Below are positions 8,298-16,285 of a DNA stretch of 64,000 bases, piece by piece. The stretch covers positions 372,001-436,000 of the forward strand of contig NZ_MYFN02000001.1 of NCBI RefSeq assembly GCF_004514425.2. The letters are read 5' to 3'. The translations under genes and the position numbers were made by a program. This stretch comes from Shinella sumterensis. GTDB taxonomy: Bacteria; Pseudomonadota; Alphaproteobacteria; Rhizobiales; Rhizobiaceae. The notes under the pieces were generated by a model. It was not told where the DNA came from. It saw nothing but the letters and a program-made list of their open reading frames with translations, and did not search any database. How positions within the stretch are numbered: the stretch's first letter is position 1; each line of letters opens with the position of its first letter.

Positions 8298-8932
8298 CGG
8301 GCATTTCCCTCCCGACGAAGCTGCTTCGTGAGCCGAAACTGCAGACGGAATATCAGGGCGACGATCACCTCCACGGCAACGAGAAGCACCATGGTCTTGA
8401 GTGCGAATGCTGATGAGTTGATGCTGGGCAGTACGAGTCCGGCCAGATAGCCAGCGGCGATGAACAGCCCGTTCCACAACACGATGCCGGCCGCCAGGTC
8501 GAAGGCGAGCCTCATGGCACTCGCTCCCATGAGCCCCGCGGCCAAAGGCGAGATCAGGCGTATGGTCGGGATGAGTTGTGACGTTATGATGATCAACCGT
8601 TCCCGGCCGCGCAGGGACGACACTGCTCGGTCGATGCGTTCTCGTGAAAGGCCGACCCATTTGCCGACTGTGTACAGAATCGCGGCGGACTTCGATTTGC
8701 CAAGCGCGCGGACAAGGAAATAGAGTGCGAAGGCGCCCAGGAAGCTGCCGACGGTCGTGCCGACAACAGCGGTGTGGATGGACCATGCATCGTCATGGGA
8801 TGCGATGCCGATGGCAACAAGGATACCGTGGGACGGAAGTGCAGGAACGAAGCGTTCCGCAAGGCCGACCGTAACAAGGCCAATGATCCCATACAGCGCT
8901 ATCCAATCGACGAGATTTGCGAGCGGGTCCAT
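8294..8932 (-). CDS. DedA-family integral membrane protein
   Basis: A 212-residue hydrophobic protein with the DedA/SNARE-associated core: GLAERFVPALPSHGILVAIG, VGSFLGAFALYFLVRALG, then the basic GRERLIIITSQLIPTIRLISPLAAGLMG region (split: SQLIPTIRLISPLAAG). Four to five membrane segments are predicted by eye. DedA proteins are membrane transporters or flippases implicated in lipid carrier recycling and envelope homeostasis. It starts 3 nt after the upstream SDR stop and overlaps the methyltransferase start by 4 nt, so the three are one transcription unit. Confidence 0.88.
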   Translation of the reverse strand: MDPLANLVDWIALYGIIGLVTVGLAERFVPALPSHGILVAIGIASHDDAWSIHTAVVGTTVGSFLGAFALYFLVRALGKSKSAAILYTVGKWVGLSRERIDRAVSSLRGRERLIIITSQLIPTIRLISPLAAGLMGASAMRLAFDLAAGIVLWNGLFIAAGYLAGLVLPSINSSAFALKTMVLLVAVEVIVALIFRLQFRLTKQLRREGNAR

Positions 8933-8935
8933 CCT

Positions 8936-9919
8936 TTAGCCTTCCCGAGCGAGGGATTGCGTAACCGGTTCGACGGTTGCCGACGACAGCCGCGGCTGTT
9001 CGAATGAAACGCCGGTCAGCCTCTCCGAGATTTCCCAGAGCCTTTGCGCGACATGGTTTTCCATTGCCTGCCTTGGTATCCGAGCTTCCGTTGGGTGGCC
9101 GCGTGTCTCCTGAAGCTTGTCGGGACCGTAGTAGCCGCCGCCATGTGCATCCGGCGATGTCGCTGCAAACAGGGTCGGCAGCGCTCCCTGGGACGCCGGC
9201 TGGAACAAAAACCACAACAGCGACCGCAGGAGGCCTTGAGCGCTGCGCCGGCCCGGTGCGTTGTGCAGAAGGTCGGTGCGGGATATCCCGGGATGGGCCG
9301 CAATGGACGAGAGGCCCCAACCGGCCTTCTCACTGCGCCGCTGGAGTTCCAGAGCGAACATCAGGCACGCCAGCTTCGACTGGCTGTAGACCGGCATCGG
9401 TTTGTAATCGTGCTCTGCCTGCAGGTCGTCGAAGTTGATTGCGGCGTTGGCCGTGCGCGCCGCAATGCTGGACAATGTCACGACCCGCGGCTCCCGGCCA
9501 TTGATGAGAAGCGGCAGCAATCGGGCCGTCAGGGCGAAGTGGCCGAGATAGTTGGTGCCGAACTGCAATTCGAAGCCGTCGTCCGTCGTCTTGCGGATGG
9601 GGGGCGTCATGACGCCCGCATTGTTGATGAGCACATCCAGATGAGCGCGGCTGCCTCTCAGTCTTGTGGCAAGTGCCTCGATGGACGCGAGGTGGCCGAG
9701 ATCGACTTGTTCGAACGTTACCGCAGCACCAGGCACGTTTTCCTTGATACGCCGAATGGCGCTGGCGCCTTTCGTCGGATTGCGGCCTGCGAGGATCACG
9801 TCACCACCGGCGCCGGCCAATGCGATGGCGTCCTCGAAAGCCAGGCCACCCGTTCCAGTGACGAGGATCGTGCGGCCTGTCTGTGATGGCATGTCATCAA
9901 GCGTCCAGTATTTCGACAT
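8936..9919 (-). CDS. SDR-family oxidoreductase, retinol dehydrogenase-like
   Basis: A 327-residue SDR with N-terminal extension typical of the retinol dehydrogenase/WW-domain oxidoreductase-like group: LVTGTGGLAFEDA, LINNAGVMTPP, LGHFALTARLLP, TLSSIAA and catalytic YSQSK. The nucleotide motif is TGTGGLAFE rather than TGxxxGIG, a noticeable departure that may affect cofactor choice. It is followed after 3 nt by the DedA gene. Upstream is a 128-nt gap with a strong hairpin separating it from the AKR gene, so it may be reached by read-through or by its own promoter. Confidence 0.87.
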   Translation of the reverse strand: MSKYWTLDDMPSQTGRTILVTGTGGLAFEDAIALAGAGGDVILAGRNPTKGASAIRRIKENVPGAAVTFEQVDLGHLASIEALATRLRGSRAHLDVLINNAGVMTPPIRKTTDDGFELQFGTNYLGHFALTARLLPLLINGREPRVVTLSSIAARTANAAINFDDLQAEHDYKPMPVYSQSKLACLMFALELQRRSEKAGWGLSSIAAHPGISRTDLLHNAPGRRSAQGLLRSLLWFLFQPASQGALPTLFAATSPDAHGGGYYGPDKLQETRGHPTEARIPRQAMENHVAQRLWEISERLTGVSFEQPRLSSATVEPVTQSLAREG

Positions 9920-9946
9920 TGTCAGTTCCTTCTCTTGGGCGGGGGG

Positions 9947-9988
9947 TGTCCGCCGCAGAGCCGGCGGGGAGGGGCCCTGCGGCGGACA
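9947..9988 (-). terminator. 12-bp stem hairpin between AKR and SDR genes
   Basis: Perfect inverted repeat TGTCCGCCGCAG / CTGCGGCGGACA with an 18-nt loop, in the gap after the AKR stop and before the SDR start on the minus strand. No T-run follows in either direction, so it may be an attenuator or RNA-stability element instead of a classical terminator. Confidence 0.45.
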
Positions 9989-10047
9989 AAGGTCGCTGTG
10001 GGGGGCGCGACCTCATGAATCCTGAATTGCGGAGCGAAAAGCGGGGC

Positions 10048-11097
10048 TTACTGAGCCGCGTCGACGATCTTGCCGAGCGGTGGTCTTGCCGGCACCTGAC
10101 GGCTTCGCTGCATCCAGGCTGGATATTCGGGTGGGAGCCTGCTGACCTTGTCGAGTTCGGCCATTTCGTCGGAGTTCAACGCGACCTCCGTGGATCCGAT
10201 ACCGTCGTCGAGCTGGTTGATGGTTTTCGCGCCGATGATCACGCTCGTGACACGGGACTGATGCAAAAGCCAGGCGAGCGCAATCCGCGCGGCGCTCACG
10301 CCCTTCTTCGCGCCGATACGCTCCATGGTCTCGATTATGTCATATGCCCGATCCATGGCGACCGGCGGGAAATCGAAGGTGCTGCGGCGGCTGCCTTCTT
10401 CGACTTGCCGGCCACGGCCGAACTTGCCGCTGAGCAGACCGCCGGCCAGCGGGCTCCACACCAGAAGCCCGAGCTTCTCGGCATCGAGGAACGGTACGAT
10501 CTCGCGTTCGATATCGCGGCCGGCAAGCGTGTAGTAATTCTGCGACGTTGCGATCTTCACGACATTGAGGCGTTCGCTGTGGCCTATCGCCCTGGCCATC
10601 TGCCACGCCGACCAGTTCGAAACGCCGACGTAGCGAACCAGGCCCTGCCTGACTAGACCGTCGAGCGCCTCCAGGCTCTCTTCGATTGGCGTCACGTCGT
10701 CAAAATTGTGAAGCTGGTATAGATCGATGTAATCGCGCTGGAGCCTCTTCAGGCTGGCTTTGATGCTGTCGAAGATATGAGCCCGTGAATTGCCCGCTTC
10801 GTTGGGTCCGGGGCCCATCGGGCCGCAGACCTTGGTGGCGATGACCACGTCTTCCCGCCTGACGCCAAGGTTCTTGAGCGACTGGCCTATCATCTCCTCG
10901 GAGACGCCATTCGAATATATATCCGCAGTGTCGATGAAATTGATGCCGTGCTCGAGAGCACGCGCGATCAAAGCCTGGGCGTCGCCCTGCTGGACGTTGC
11001 CCATGTTGGACCAGAGGCCTTTGCCTCCGAACGTCATCGTGCCGAGGCAAAGCTCCGAGACGAATAGACCTGTATTGCCCAGGGTTTTGTATTTCAT
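10048..11097 (-). CDS. Aldo/keto reductase
   Basis: A 349-residue cytoplasmic AKR with intact tetrad: Asp in NFIDTAD, Tyr in IYSNG, Lys in VIATKV and His in YQLHNFD; the cofactor end carries SVIIGAKT. The start MKYKTLGNTGLFVSELCLGTM is typical of YajO/YghZ-like AKRs that reduce aldehydes and ketones with NADPH. It lies 21 nt downstream of the MFS gene on the same strand, so both are probably co-transcribed and controlled by the divergent AraC regulator at 12496. Confidence 0.92.
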   Translation of the reverse strand: MKYKTLGNTGLFVSELCLGTMTFGGKGLWSNMGNVQQGDAQALIARALEHGINFIDTADIYSNGVSEEMIGQSLKNLGVRREDVVIATKVCGPMGPGPNEAGNSRAHIFDSIKASLKRLQRDYIDLYQLHNFDDVTPIEESLEALDGLVRQGLVRYVGVSNWSAWQMARAIGHSERLNVVKIATSQNYYTLAGRDIEREIVPFLDAEKLGLLVWSPLAGGLLSGKFGRGRQVEEGSRRSTFDFPPVAMDRAYDIIETMERIGAKKGVSAARIALAWLLHQSRVTSVIIGAKTINQLDDGIGSTEVALNSDEMAELDKVSRLPPEYPAWMQRSRQVPARPPLGKIVDAAQ

Positions 11098-11118
11098 GGG
11101 AGGCTCCTGAAAGCTGTT

Positions 11119-12444
11119 TTAAGTTTCAGTTGGGTGCTGGCGAAGGAAGATGCCGATGCGGCGACTTGCGACGAGCAGGGTGATGCCCGACAGGACACTG
11201 GCGAGGGGCACGATCAAGAGGCCCAGTCCCAGGCCATTGGAAATGCCGGTTGCACTTGCGGCATCGCTGATAACGCCGACGAAGAGCGGTCCAAGTGCCG
11301 GACCGGCAAGGCCGCTCCCGATCATCACGAGGCTGGACGCCTGGGCCTGCCGGCCCGGCCCGGCAACGAGGTGTGCGGCGCCAAACCCCCAGGGCAGCAT
11401 GAAGGAGAACGACAGCATTCCCGGGACGAACAATGCGATCGACATCCAGCCGGCCGGAGCAAACAGCGCTGCCGTCGTTGTCAGGCTGGCGAGCAGGAAG
11501 AGAACCGCCGGAGGGCCCAGCACCCTGCCGGAGCCCGAGCGCACCGCGTGATCGAACCAGCGCCCGCCGCCCAGCGTGCCGATGATGCCCATCAGCCCCT
11601 GCAGCATGCCAAAGGAAACGCCGACCTCGGTTGCGGTAAAGCCATAGGTCCGTATCAGGAAGGGTATGGAAAAGGCGTAGAAGGGCGCACCGGCAAAGCC
11701 GAGGAAAACCGTGCCCAGGAACAGCCAGCGGAAAGCCGGAGACGACGAAAGATCGAGGCTTGTCCGCAGGAAGGGTTCGCTGCGGGTGGTCGTAAGCGGC
11801 AAGCGTGGCGTCGGGCCTGCGACAAGCGCCGTCAACAGGCCGACCAGGATGCCGATGACGCCGGCACCCATCAACACGACACGCCAGCCGAAGATGTCCG
11901 CAATGGCGCCGCCTGCTGCAAAACCCACCATCGTTCCGAGCGGGATTCCCATTGCGAAAAGGCCGATCGCAAGGCCGCGTCGTTCCGGTCCGATCTTGCG
12001 CGCGATTAATGCGTGGCCTGCCGGAACCGCTCCCGCCTCTCCGAACGCGACACCGAAGCGGGTCAGCGCGAGAAAAGCGAAACTTGCTGCGAAGCCGCCG
12101 AGTGTGGTCATGACGCTCCAGAGCAGGATGCAGGACACCAGCACAAGTCGCGGTGATCCCCTATCCGCAGCGCGCGCAAGCGGTAATGAGAGAAGGGCAT
12201 AACAGACTGCAAAGGCGAGACCGGTCAGAAGTCCCATCTGGGTATCCGTGAGAGATAAGTCGGCCTTGATCTTTTCCGAGAGAATGAAGGGAAGTATTCG
12301 ATCGATCTGCGACAATGCATTGATCAGGAGAAGCACGGCGCAGATGGCGACGATACGCCATCTGCTTGCGTATTCACGGCTTGATGCTTCAGAGAACACC
12401 CTTTTCGTGGAAGGATCTCTTGACCCTGCGGCGATTTCTGCCAT
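11119..12444 (-). CDS. MFS transporter
   Basis: A 441-residue protein with about 12 hydrophobic segments. The first half carries ALSQIDRILPFIL and LARAADRGSPR (the MFS loop 2-3 signature region), then RFGVAFGEAGAVPAGHALIA, as in the spinster-like/organic solute MFS group. The second half has GGGRWFDHA. It should be an inner-membrane proton-coupled importer or exporter; substrate unknown. Its start at 12444 faces the AraC gene at 12496 across about 50 bp, so the regulator likely controls it. The AKR gene follows 21 nt downstream. Confidence 0.9.
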   Translation of the reverse strand: MAEIAAGSRDPSTKRVFSEASSREYASRWRIVAICAVLLLINALSQIDRILPFILSEKIKADLSLTDTQMGLLTGLAFAVCYALLSLPLARAADRGSPRLVLVSCILLWSVMTTLGGFAASFAFLALTRFGVAFGEAGAVPAGHALIARKIGPERRGLAIGLFAMGIPLGTMVGFAAGGAIADIFGWRVVLMGAGVIGILVGLLTALVAGPTPRLPLTTTRSEPFLRTSLDLSSSPAFRWLFLGTVFLGFAGAPFYAFSIPFLIRTYGFTATEVGVSFGMLQGLMGIIGTLGGGRWFDHAVRSGSGRVLGPPAVLFLLASLTTTAALFAPAGWMSIALFVPGMLSFSFMLPWGFGAAHLVAGPGRQAQASSLVMIGSGLAGPALGPLFVGVISDAASATGISNGLGLGLLIVPLASVLSGITLLVASRRIGIFLRQHPTET

Positions 12445-12495
12445 CTTGAGACTACTCCTCGCTTGGTTGCACCCATAAGCTAGATGGAGTGTCCC

Positions 12496-13530
12496 ATGAC
12501 CAGAATGCCTGAACCCTCAAGAAACTTGCCCATTCCTGCAAAAGGCGTGACAATGCCGGCGCGGGGTCAGGTGTTTTCCTGGCCCGTGAAGGGTCGGGAG
12601 CCAAACGTGAACAGGCCATTGCTGGATGCCGTAACGGCGTATATCGACGAGCAGGGAGGTGGCCAGGGGCTGTTTCCGACCGCGATCGAAGGCTTCAATA
12701 TTGTACGGTCCTTTCAGTCGATGATGCCGATGCGCAACATCTATCGGCCGTCGCTTTGCGTGGTGCTGGAAGGCGGAAAGGAGCTGCATCTCGGAGATCA
12801 GCGCCTCAGCTATGGAACGATGGAGTGCCTCGTCGTCAGCGTCGGGGTCCCCGCGACAGGCCAGATCGTGGAGGCAAGCGAAGAGGCTCCATATGTTGGC
12901 GTCATGATCGATTTCGACGTCGCCACGTTGCGGGAGGTTCTCGAGCAACTGGACACGCCGCCGGCGCAGGTAGAAGAGTCGGGCCCCTGTGCCTTTGTTG
13001 CCAAAGTGGATGAACCGTTGGCAGACTGCATTCTTCGTCTGGTTCGAATGCTGGCGACGCCGAAAGCAATCCCTGTCCTGGCGCCTTCGATCGTGCGCGA
13101 AATCTGCTTTTGGCTGTTGAGCGGCCCCCATGGCGGCGAGCTCTGCAAACTGGCTTTGCCGGAATCAAATATCGAGCGCGTCGTCAGGGCCGTATCGACG
13201 TTGCACACGAACTTTGCAGACACGCTTCGCGTCGAGCATCTGGCGGAAATTGCGCGGATGAGCCCATCGTCCTTCCACCAGCACTTCAAGGCATTGACCT
13301 CGATGACGCCGCTTCAGTTTCAAAAGCAGCTGCGTTTGTTGGAGGCGCGCCGGCTCATGGTCACGCAGGCGGTCAATGTTGCCGAGGCCGCCTACAAGGT
13401 CGGCTACGAAAGCGCGTCGCAGTTCAGTCGGGAATATTCGAGGACCTTCGGCATCGCGCCCAAGCAGGATGCGTTGAACCAGCAGCGCCTGCGCACCGCC
13501 TATGCAAGCCGAACCGTCCGCTCAGCGTAA
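12496..13530 (+). CDS. AraC-family transcriptional regulator (PF06719-type N-domain)
   Basis: The frame opens at an ATG at 12484, but GGAG sits about 7 nt before the ATG at 12496, which is preferred (344 residues; an ATG at 12553 is also possible because relatives are near 300). The N-terminal domain has RPSLCVVLEGGKELHLGDQ, typical of the AraC-type regulators with a cupin-like arm. The C-terminal AraC domain has SPSSFHQHFKALTSMTPLQFQ and VGYESASQFSREYSRTFG. It closely resembles the AraC protein at 50582. It is divergent from the MFS/AKR/SDR set, its likely regulon. Confidence 0.92.
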   Translation: MTRMPEPSRNLPIPAKGVTMPARGQVFSWPVKGREPNVNRPLLDAVTAYIDEQGGGQGLFPTAIEGFNIVRSFQSMMPMRNIYRPSLCVVLEGGKELHLGDQRLSYGTMECLVVSVGVPATGQIVEASEEAPYVGVMIDFDVATLREVLEQLDTPPAQVEESGPCAFVAKVDEPLADCILRLVRMLATPKAIPVLAPSIVREICFWLLSGPHGGELCKLALPESNIERVVRAVSTLHTNFADTLRVEHLAEIARMSPSSFHQHFKALTSMTPLQFQKQLRLLEARRLMVTQAVNVAEAAYKVGYESASQFSREYSRTFGIAPKQDALNQQRLRTAYASRTVRSA

Positions 13531-13572
13531 TCCTGTGGCGATCGGACTTTAACAGAGCTCCTAAGGTCCGGA

Positions 13573-13610
13573 CTCCGCCAGCGCTTCCGCCCGGCGGAAG
13601 AGGGGCGGAG
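13573..13610 (+). terminator. Nested hairpin after the AraC gene
   Basis: Outer arms CTCCGCC / GGCGGAG (13573-13579, 13604-13610) enclose inner arms CTTCCG / CGGAAG (13584-13589, 13595-13600), 43 nt after the AraC stop. GC-rich with no T-run, so termination is inferred from position. Confidence 0.45.
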
Positions 13611-13641
13611 GCTTGCCATGACGATTTTTGTGTTGCTGGCG

Positions 13642-13875
13642 TTATTGTTTCTCTTCGAGATCCTCGGCCATTTTCAAATGGTGTTCCAAGGCGGGAACCG
13701 TCTTGGCAGCCCAGGCTTTCAAATCCGGGTTATCACCTTCCGAGCCGTAGCGCTTGAAAAGATCGACAGCGTCTTCATGCGCGTCTTCCTGTTCATCCTG
13801 GTAGGCTTCGTCGAAGTCGTTTCCGGAGAGGCCTCTGAGTTCTTCCGAGCTTGGAGGGCGTTGAATCGACTGTCT
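13642..13875 (-). pseudogene. Truncated DUF4142 protein remnant (C-terminal part)
   Basis: On the minus strand a 77-codon open stretch between stop codons encodes SSEELRGLSGNDFDEAY, then QEDAHEDAVDLFKRYG, then DNPDLKAWAAKTVPALEHH and LKMAEDLEEKQ. This is the C-terminal helical part of DUF4142 (putative outer-membrane/periplasmic stress proteins with ferritin-like helices). There is no ATG, GTG or TTG near its beginning, an in-frame TAA sits just upstream, and the N-terminal helices with the signal peptide are absent from the next 200 bp. It is therefore a decayed fragment, in keeping with DUF4142 genes often belonging to general-stress clusters. Overlapping frames on both strands show no protein-like features. 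Confidence 0.6.
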
Positions 13876-14072
13876 TTACCTGTCGCTCTTCCTGAATGAA
13901 GGCGCGCGCGCCCGGCATTCCTTCGCTTCATTTCAGGTGAACAGAAGGCTGCATTGCGGGATCACACACCTGCACCGAACGAAACGCCGCCAGCGACGGG
14001 TGGGTGAAGACTTCATTGGCGCTCTTATGTTCCCGTCTTTCTAAAAATTGTGACGCGGCCCACGCCGTTGTT
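13876..14072. other. Intergenic stretch, no gene seen
   Basis: Between the DUF4142 remnant and the EcfG-type promoter at 14073. I see no convincing coding frame. A GGAAC on the minus strand (14032-14028) has GTC 17 nt downstream instead of GTT; it may be the decayed promoter of the DUF4142 remnant. Confidence 0.4.
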
Positions 14073-14097
14073 GGAACCTGAGCGCCTTGCGGGGGTT
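14073..14097 (+). promoter_or_regulatory. EcfG-type general stress promoter
   Basis: GGAAC at 14073-14077, 17-nt spacer, GTT at 14095-14097. This matches the alphaproteobacterial sigma-EcfG consensus (GGAAC-N16/17-cGTT). It lies 28 nt before the start of the small lipoprotein gene. It is one of four such promoters within 2.3 kb. Confidence 0.65.
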
Positions 14098-14125
14098 AGG
14101 CTGATGTCTAAACATGGAGGTAACA

Positions 14126-14377
14126 ATGAAGAAGATGATCCTTATCGCCTGCATCGGCCTGTCGCTCGGTGCCTGCACTGCCACCGAACGCGGTGCCGGT
14201 GTGGGTGCTGCAACTGGAGCCGTCGTGGGCGGGGTCGCAACCGGTAACGTCCGTGGTGCGGCTGTGGGTGCTGCCGTCGGCGGTGTCGCAGGCGCGCTGA
14301 TCGGCAACGTCCAGGATCAGCCCGGCCAGTGCTACTATCGCGACCGCTACGGCCGCCGCTATATCGATCGTTGCTGA
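14126..14377 (+). CDS. Small glycine-zipper lipoprotein
   Basis: The ATG at 14126 has TGGAGGTAAC immediately upstream and is preferred to an ATG 12 nt earlier. The 83-residue product begins MKKMILIACIGLSLGACTA, a lipoprotein signal peptide with lipobox LGAC. A glycine-zipper region follows (GAGVGAATGAVVGG, GAAVGAAVGGVAGALIG), then a basic Tyr/Arg/Cys tail. Such proteins resemble 17-kDa antigen/YMGG-type outer-membrane or periplasmic proteins thought to help the envelope under stress. Its EcfG-type promoter places it in the general stress regulon. Confidence 0.82.
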   Translation: MKKMILIACIGLSLGACTATERGAGVGAATGAVVGGVATGNVRGAAVGAAVGGVAGALIGNVQDQPGQCYYRDRYGRRYIDRC

Positions 14378-14545
14378 GGCGCAAGCCAGATCCAACGACT
14401 GCCAGCCCGGCGAGGCATATTCTTCGGCCGGGCTGGCTGTCGTGACTTGATCGTCAGCGATGGAAATCGGAGGATTTGCGTCTTTTCAGCGCGGGGCTGT
14501 CAGCCCGGCAGCACGCCGTTTTTTCGCTATCACGTCGGGCAGCAG

Positions 14546-14570
14546 GGAACGTTCCGCCTTCATGCTGGTT
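14546..14570 (+). promoter_or_regulatory. EcfG-type promoter upstream of the PAS-GGDEF gene
   Basis: GGAAC at 14546-14550, 17-nt spacer, GTT at 14568-14570. The -35 lies in a GGAACGTTCC palindrome. The next strong ribosome binding site (AAGGAGG, about 14580) precedes an ATG at 14594 that opens only a 16-codon frame, ending at 14644. Confidence 0.6.
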
Positions 14571-14663
14571 GGGTGCCCGAAAGGAGGGCCGCCATGCGTA
14601 CATTCCTTCTAGATCATTGCAGCATCAATCTCCACCGTCCGTGACCACATTCATATCGCCGCC

Positions 14664-15593
14664 ATGCGCGACGCCCACGGCAAGGTCGTGCGCTTCATAT
14701 CGCAAATCGAAGACATCACCCGCCATAAGGAGCATGAGCGACAGCTTGCCGAGCGTGCGGCGCAACTTGAACTGGCGCTCGAAGCCATCCGCGGCGGCTT
14801 CTGGCAAATGGACATTCTGACCGGAAAATTCGAGACATCGGACCGGCTGGCTCAGTTTATCGGCGGTCCAACCGCCGCACGGCTTGATCTTGAGTGCTAC
14901 GTCAACAGGGTCAATGTGAACGATGGCGCTCAGGCGGACCTCACGCCCCTGATCGCGGGAGAACTCGATCAGAATGTCGCTGAATATCGTCTCGATACCA
15001 TCCATGGCGAACGCTGGATGCGCTGCGATAGGAGGCTGCTACGTGACAGCGAAGGCAGGCCGGTCAAAATCGTTGGAATGGCGTTCGATTTCACGGAAGA
15101 GCGGCGAAGGATCGAGATGCTGGAGGAGACGGCGCGCACGGACGCGCTGACCGGGCTCTTGAATCGCCGTGGCCTTTCGATCGCATTCGCTACTCTACAG
15201 TCGGCGGACGGCTTCGTCGTTCTTGCGCTCGACCTGGATGGCTTCAAGAAGGTGAATGACGTTCATGGCCATGCAATGGGAGATATCGTCCTGCAAACCG
15301 CCGCAACCCGCCTCACATCCGCTGTCAGAGAAAACGATCTCGTCGCGCGGATCGGCGGGGATGAGTTCGTTGTGGTTATCGCCGGGAGCCGCGTTACAGG
15401 GGAGGCCGCGGCCAAACGCATCATGGAGCGCATGAGGGAGCCTATCCCTATCGGCGGGAACATCGCCGACGTTCGCACGAGCATCGGCGGCACGTGGAGC
15501 TCTTCCAAGCGCGATATAAGCGAGCTGATCAACGAGGCGGACGCATTACTCTATGATGCGAAGGCGGCCGGTAAAGACGCCATGCGGTTCTAG
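14664..15593 (+). CDS. PAS-GGDEF diguanylate cyclase, 5' end probably damaged
   Basis: The frame encodes the C-terminal end of one PAS domain (VVRFISQIEDITRHKEHE), a full second PAS/PAC unit (about residues 35-150, ending GMAFDFTEERRR) and a GGDEF domain with ARTDALTGLLNRRGL, DLDGFKKVND and RIGGDEFVV. The allosteric I-site RxxD (REND) stands five residues before GGDEF. It should make cyclic di-GMP in the cytoplasm. The first PAS lacks its N-terminus: an in-frame TAG lies 17 codons before the ATG at 14664, and the best ribosome binding site serves a short out-of-frame ORF at 14594. A frameshift or deletion near 14630 is likely; alternatively, translation simply starts at 14664. Confidence 0.8.
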   Translation: MRDAHGKVVRFISQIEDITRHKEHERQLAERAAQLELALEAIRGGFWQMDILTGKFETSDRLAQFIGGPTAARLDLECYVNRVNVNDGAQADLTPLIAGELDQNVAEYRLDTIHGERWMRCDRRLLRDSEGRPVKIVGMAFDFTEERRRIEMLEETARTDALTGLLNRRGLSIAFATLQSADGFVVLALDLDGFKKVNDVHGHAMGDIVLQTAATRLTSAVRENDLVARIGGDEFVVVIAGSRVTGEAAAKRIMERMREPIPIGGNIADVRTSIGGTWSSSKRDISELINEADALLYDAKAAGKDAMRF

Positions 15594-15660
15594 TCCGCGT
15601 CGACAGCCGTGCGGGAGTCGCCTGGCTGTCGGACAAACATGATTCTCCGGCTGAAATCGA

Positions 15661-15924
15661 CTACGGCGAATGCGACGGCAAAGTCGACTGGCCGTGCGGG
15701 AGGGTCTCCATCAGGAGACGCAATGTGAGCAAGGGCCTGAAGTCCTCATCCTGCAACTCGACCGAAATGCTGTCGACCGGTTCTTTGGGCAGTCCGTCGA
15801 GGGCCATTTCCGCCAAGAGGGTTTTCGCTTGCTCCGTCGCGTCCGCGACGGATTCAAATTCGAAGGCCCTGTCCGGGAGGAGTACGCCTTCCTGGTCTTG
15901 AATCTTGAAATAGAACCTGGCCAC
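15661..15924 (-). CDS. DUF6894 family small protein
   Basis: An 87-residue protein starting at a GTG (15924) with GGAGG 5 nt upstream. The sequence MARFYFKIQDQEGVLLPD followed by FESVADATEQAKTLLAEMA matches the DUF6894 pattern common in Rhizobiales, where many paralogues are small cytoplasmic proteins without known function. Residues after about 60 (LRLLMETLPHGQ) are less conserved. An EcfG-type promoter lies 30 nt upstream (15978-15954), so it is probably stress induced. It lies on the opposite strand to the GGDEF gene, 67 nt beyond its stop. Confidence 0.78.
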   Translation of the reverse strand: MARFYFKIQDQEGVLLPDRAFEFESVADATEQAKTLLAEMALDGLPKEPVDSISVELQDEDFRPLLTLRLLMETLPHGQSTLPSHSP

Positions 15925-15953
15925 CTAATCCTCCGTTATGCGGTTCGGCCCTC

Positions 15954-15978
15954 AACGATTAAAAGGGGGCAACGTTCC
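15954..15978 (-). promoter_or_regulatory. EcfG-type promoter of the DUF6894 gene
   Basis: On the minus strand GGAAC (15978-15974), 17-nt spacer, GTT (15956-15954), followed by GAG. Distance from the -10 to the GTG start is about 30 nt. Confidence 0.65.
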
Positions 15979-16043
15979 CAAGCGAAAGTCATGGGCTTTC
16001 GCCTGCCACATCCGTGGCAGGCTCCGTCTCATCTTTGGGCTGT

Positions 16044-16232
16044 TTAGTGTTTTCCGCCCTTGCGTCCGGCTTCGGAGGCTTTTTCGCGATCGTTCGCGAA
16101 ATTGCCCTTGCCGCCGCGTTCACCGCCGCTCTGGTCGCGACTGCCGGCAGCCTGACGTTTTTGATCATCGTTCTTGTGGCTCTGCTGACCAGCCTTTACG
16201 TGTTGTTCATGAGTTCCGCCTTGGTTCGGCAT
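16044..16232 (-). CDS. KGG-repeat general stress protein
   Basis: A 62-residue, highly hydrophilic protein, MPNQGGTHEQHVKAGQQSHK at the start and KGNFANDREKASEAGRKGGKH at the end (given here in parts: GNFANDREKA, SEAGRKGGKH). This matches the KGG/con-10/GsiB-like stress-induced family, disordered proteins linked to desiccation and starvation. AAGGAGAAGCATA precedes the ATG. An EcfG-type promoter lies 54 nt upstream, and the leader would begin with a GCAGGCG-N6-CGCCTGC stem (16277-16258). The overlapping plus-strand frame is hydrophobic only because it is the antisense of this gene. Confidence 0.85.
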   Translation of the reverse strand: MPNQGGTHEQHVKAGQQSHKNDDQKRQAAGSRDQSGGERGGKGNFANDREKASEAGRKGGKH

Positions 16233-16285
16233 TATGCTTCTCCTTGGGTTTAGAAAGGCAGGCGTTCATTCGCCTGCGCCAAGTC

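Noticed and set aside
13618-13899. Plus-strand 93-codon hydrophobic frame
   Set aside because: It is the antisense of the DUF4142-like fragment; no supported family and it lacks a convincing ribosome binding site.
16014-16253. Plus-strand hydrophobic membrane-like frame
   Set aside because: Antisense of the KGG gene, which has a good ribosome binding site, stress promoter and family match.
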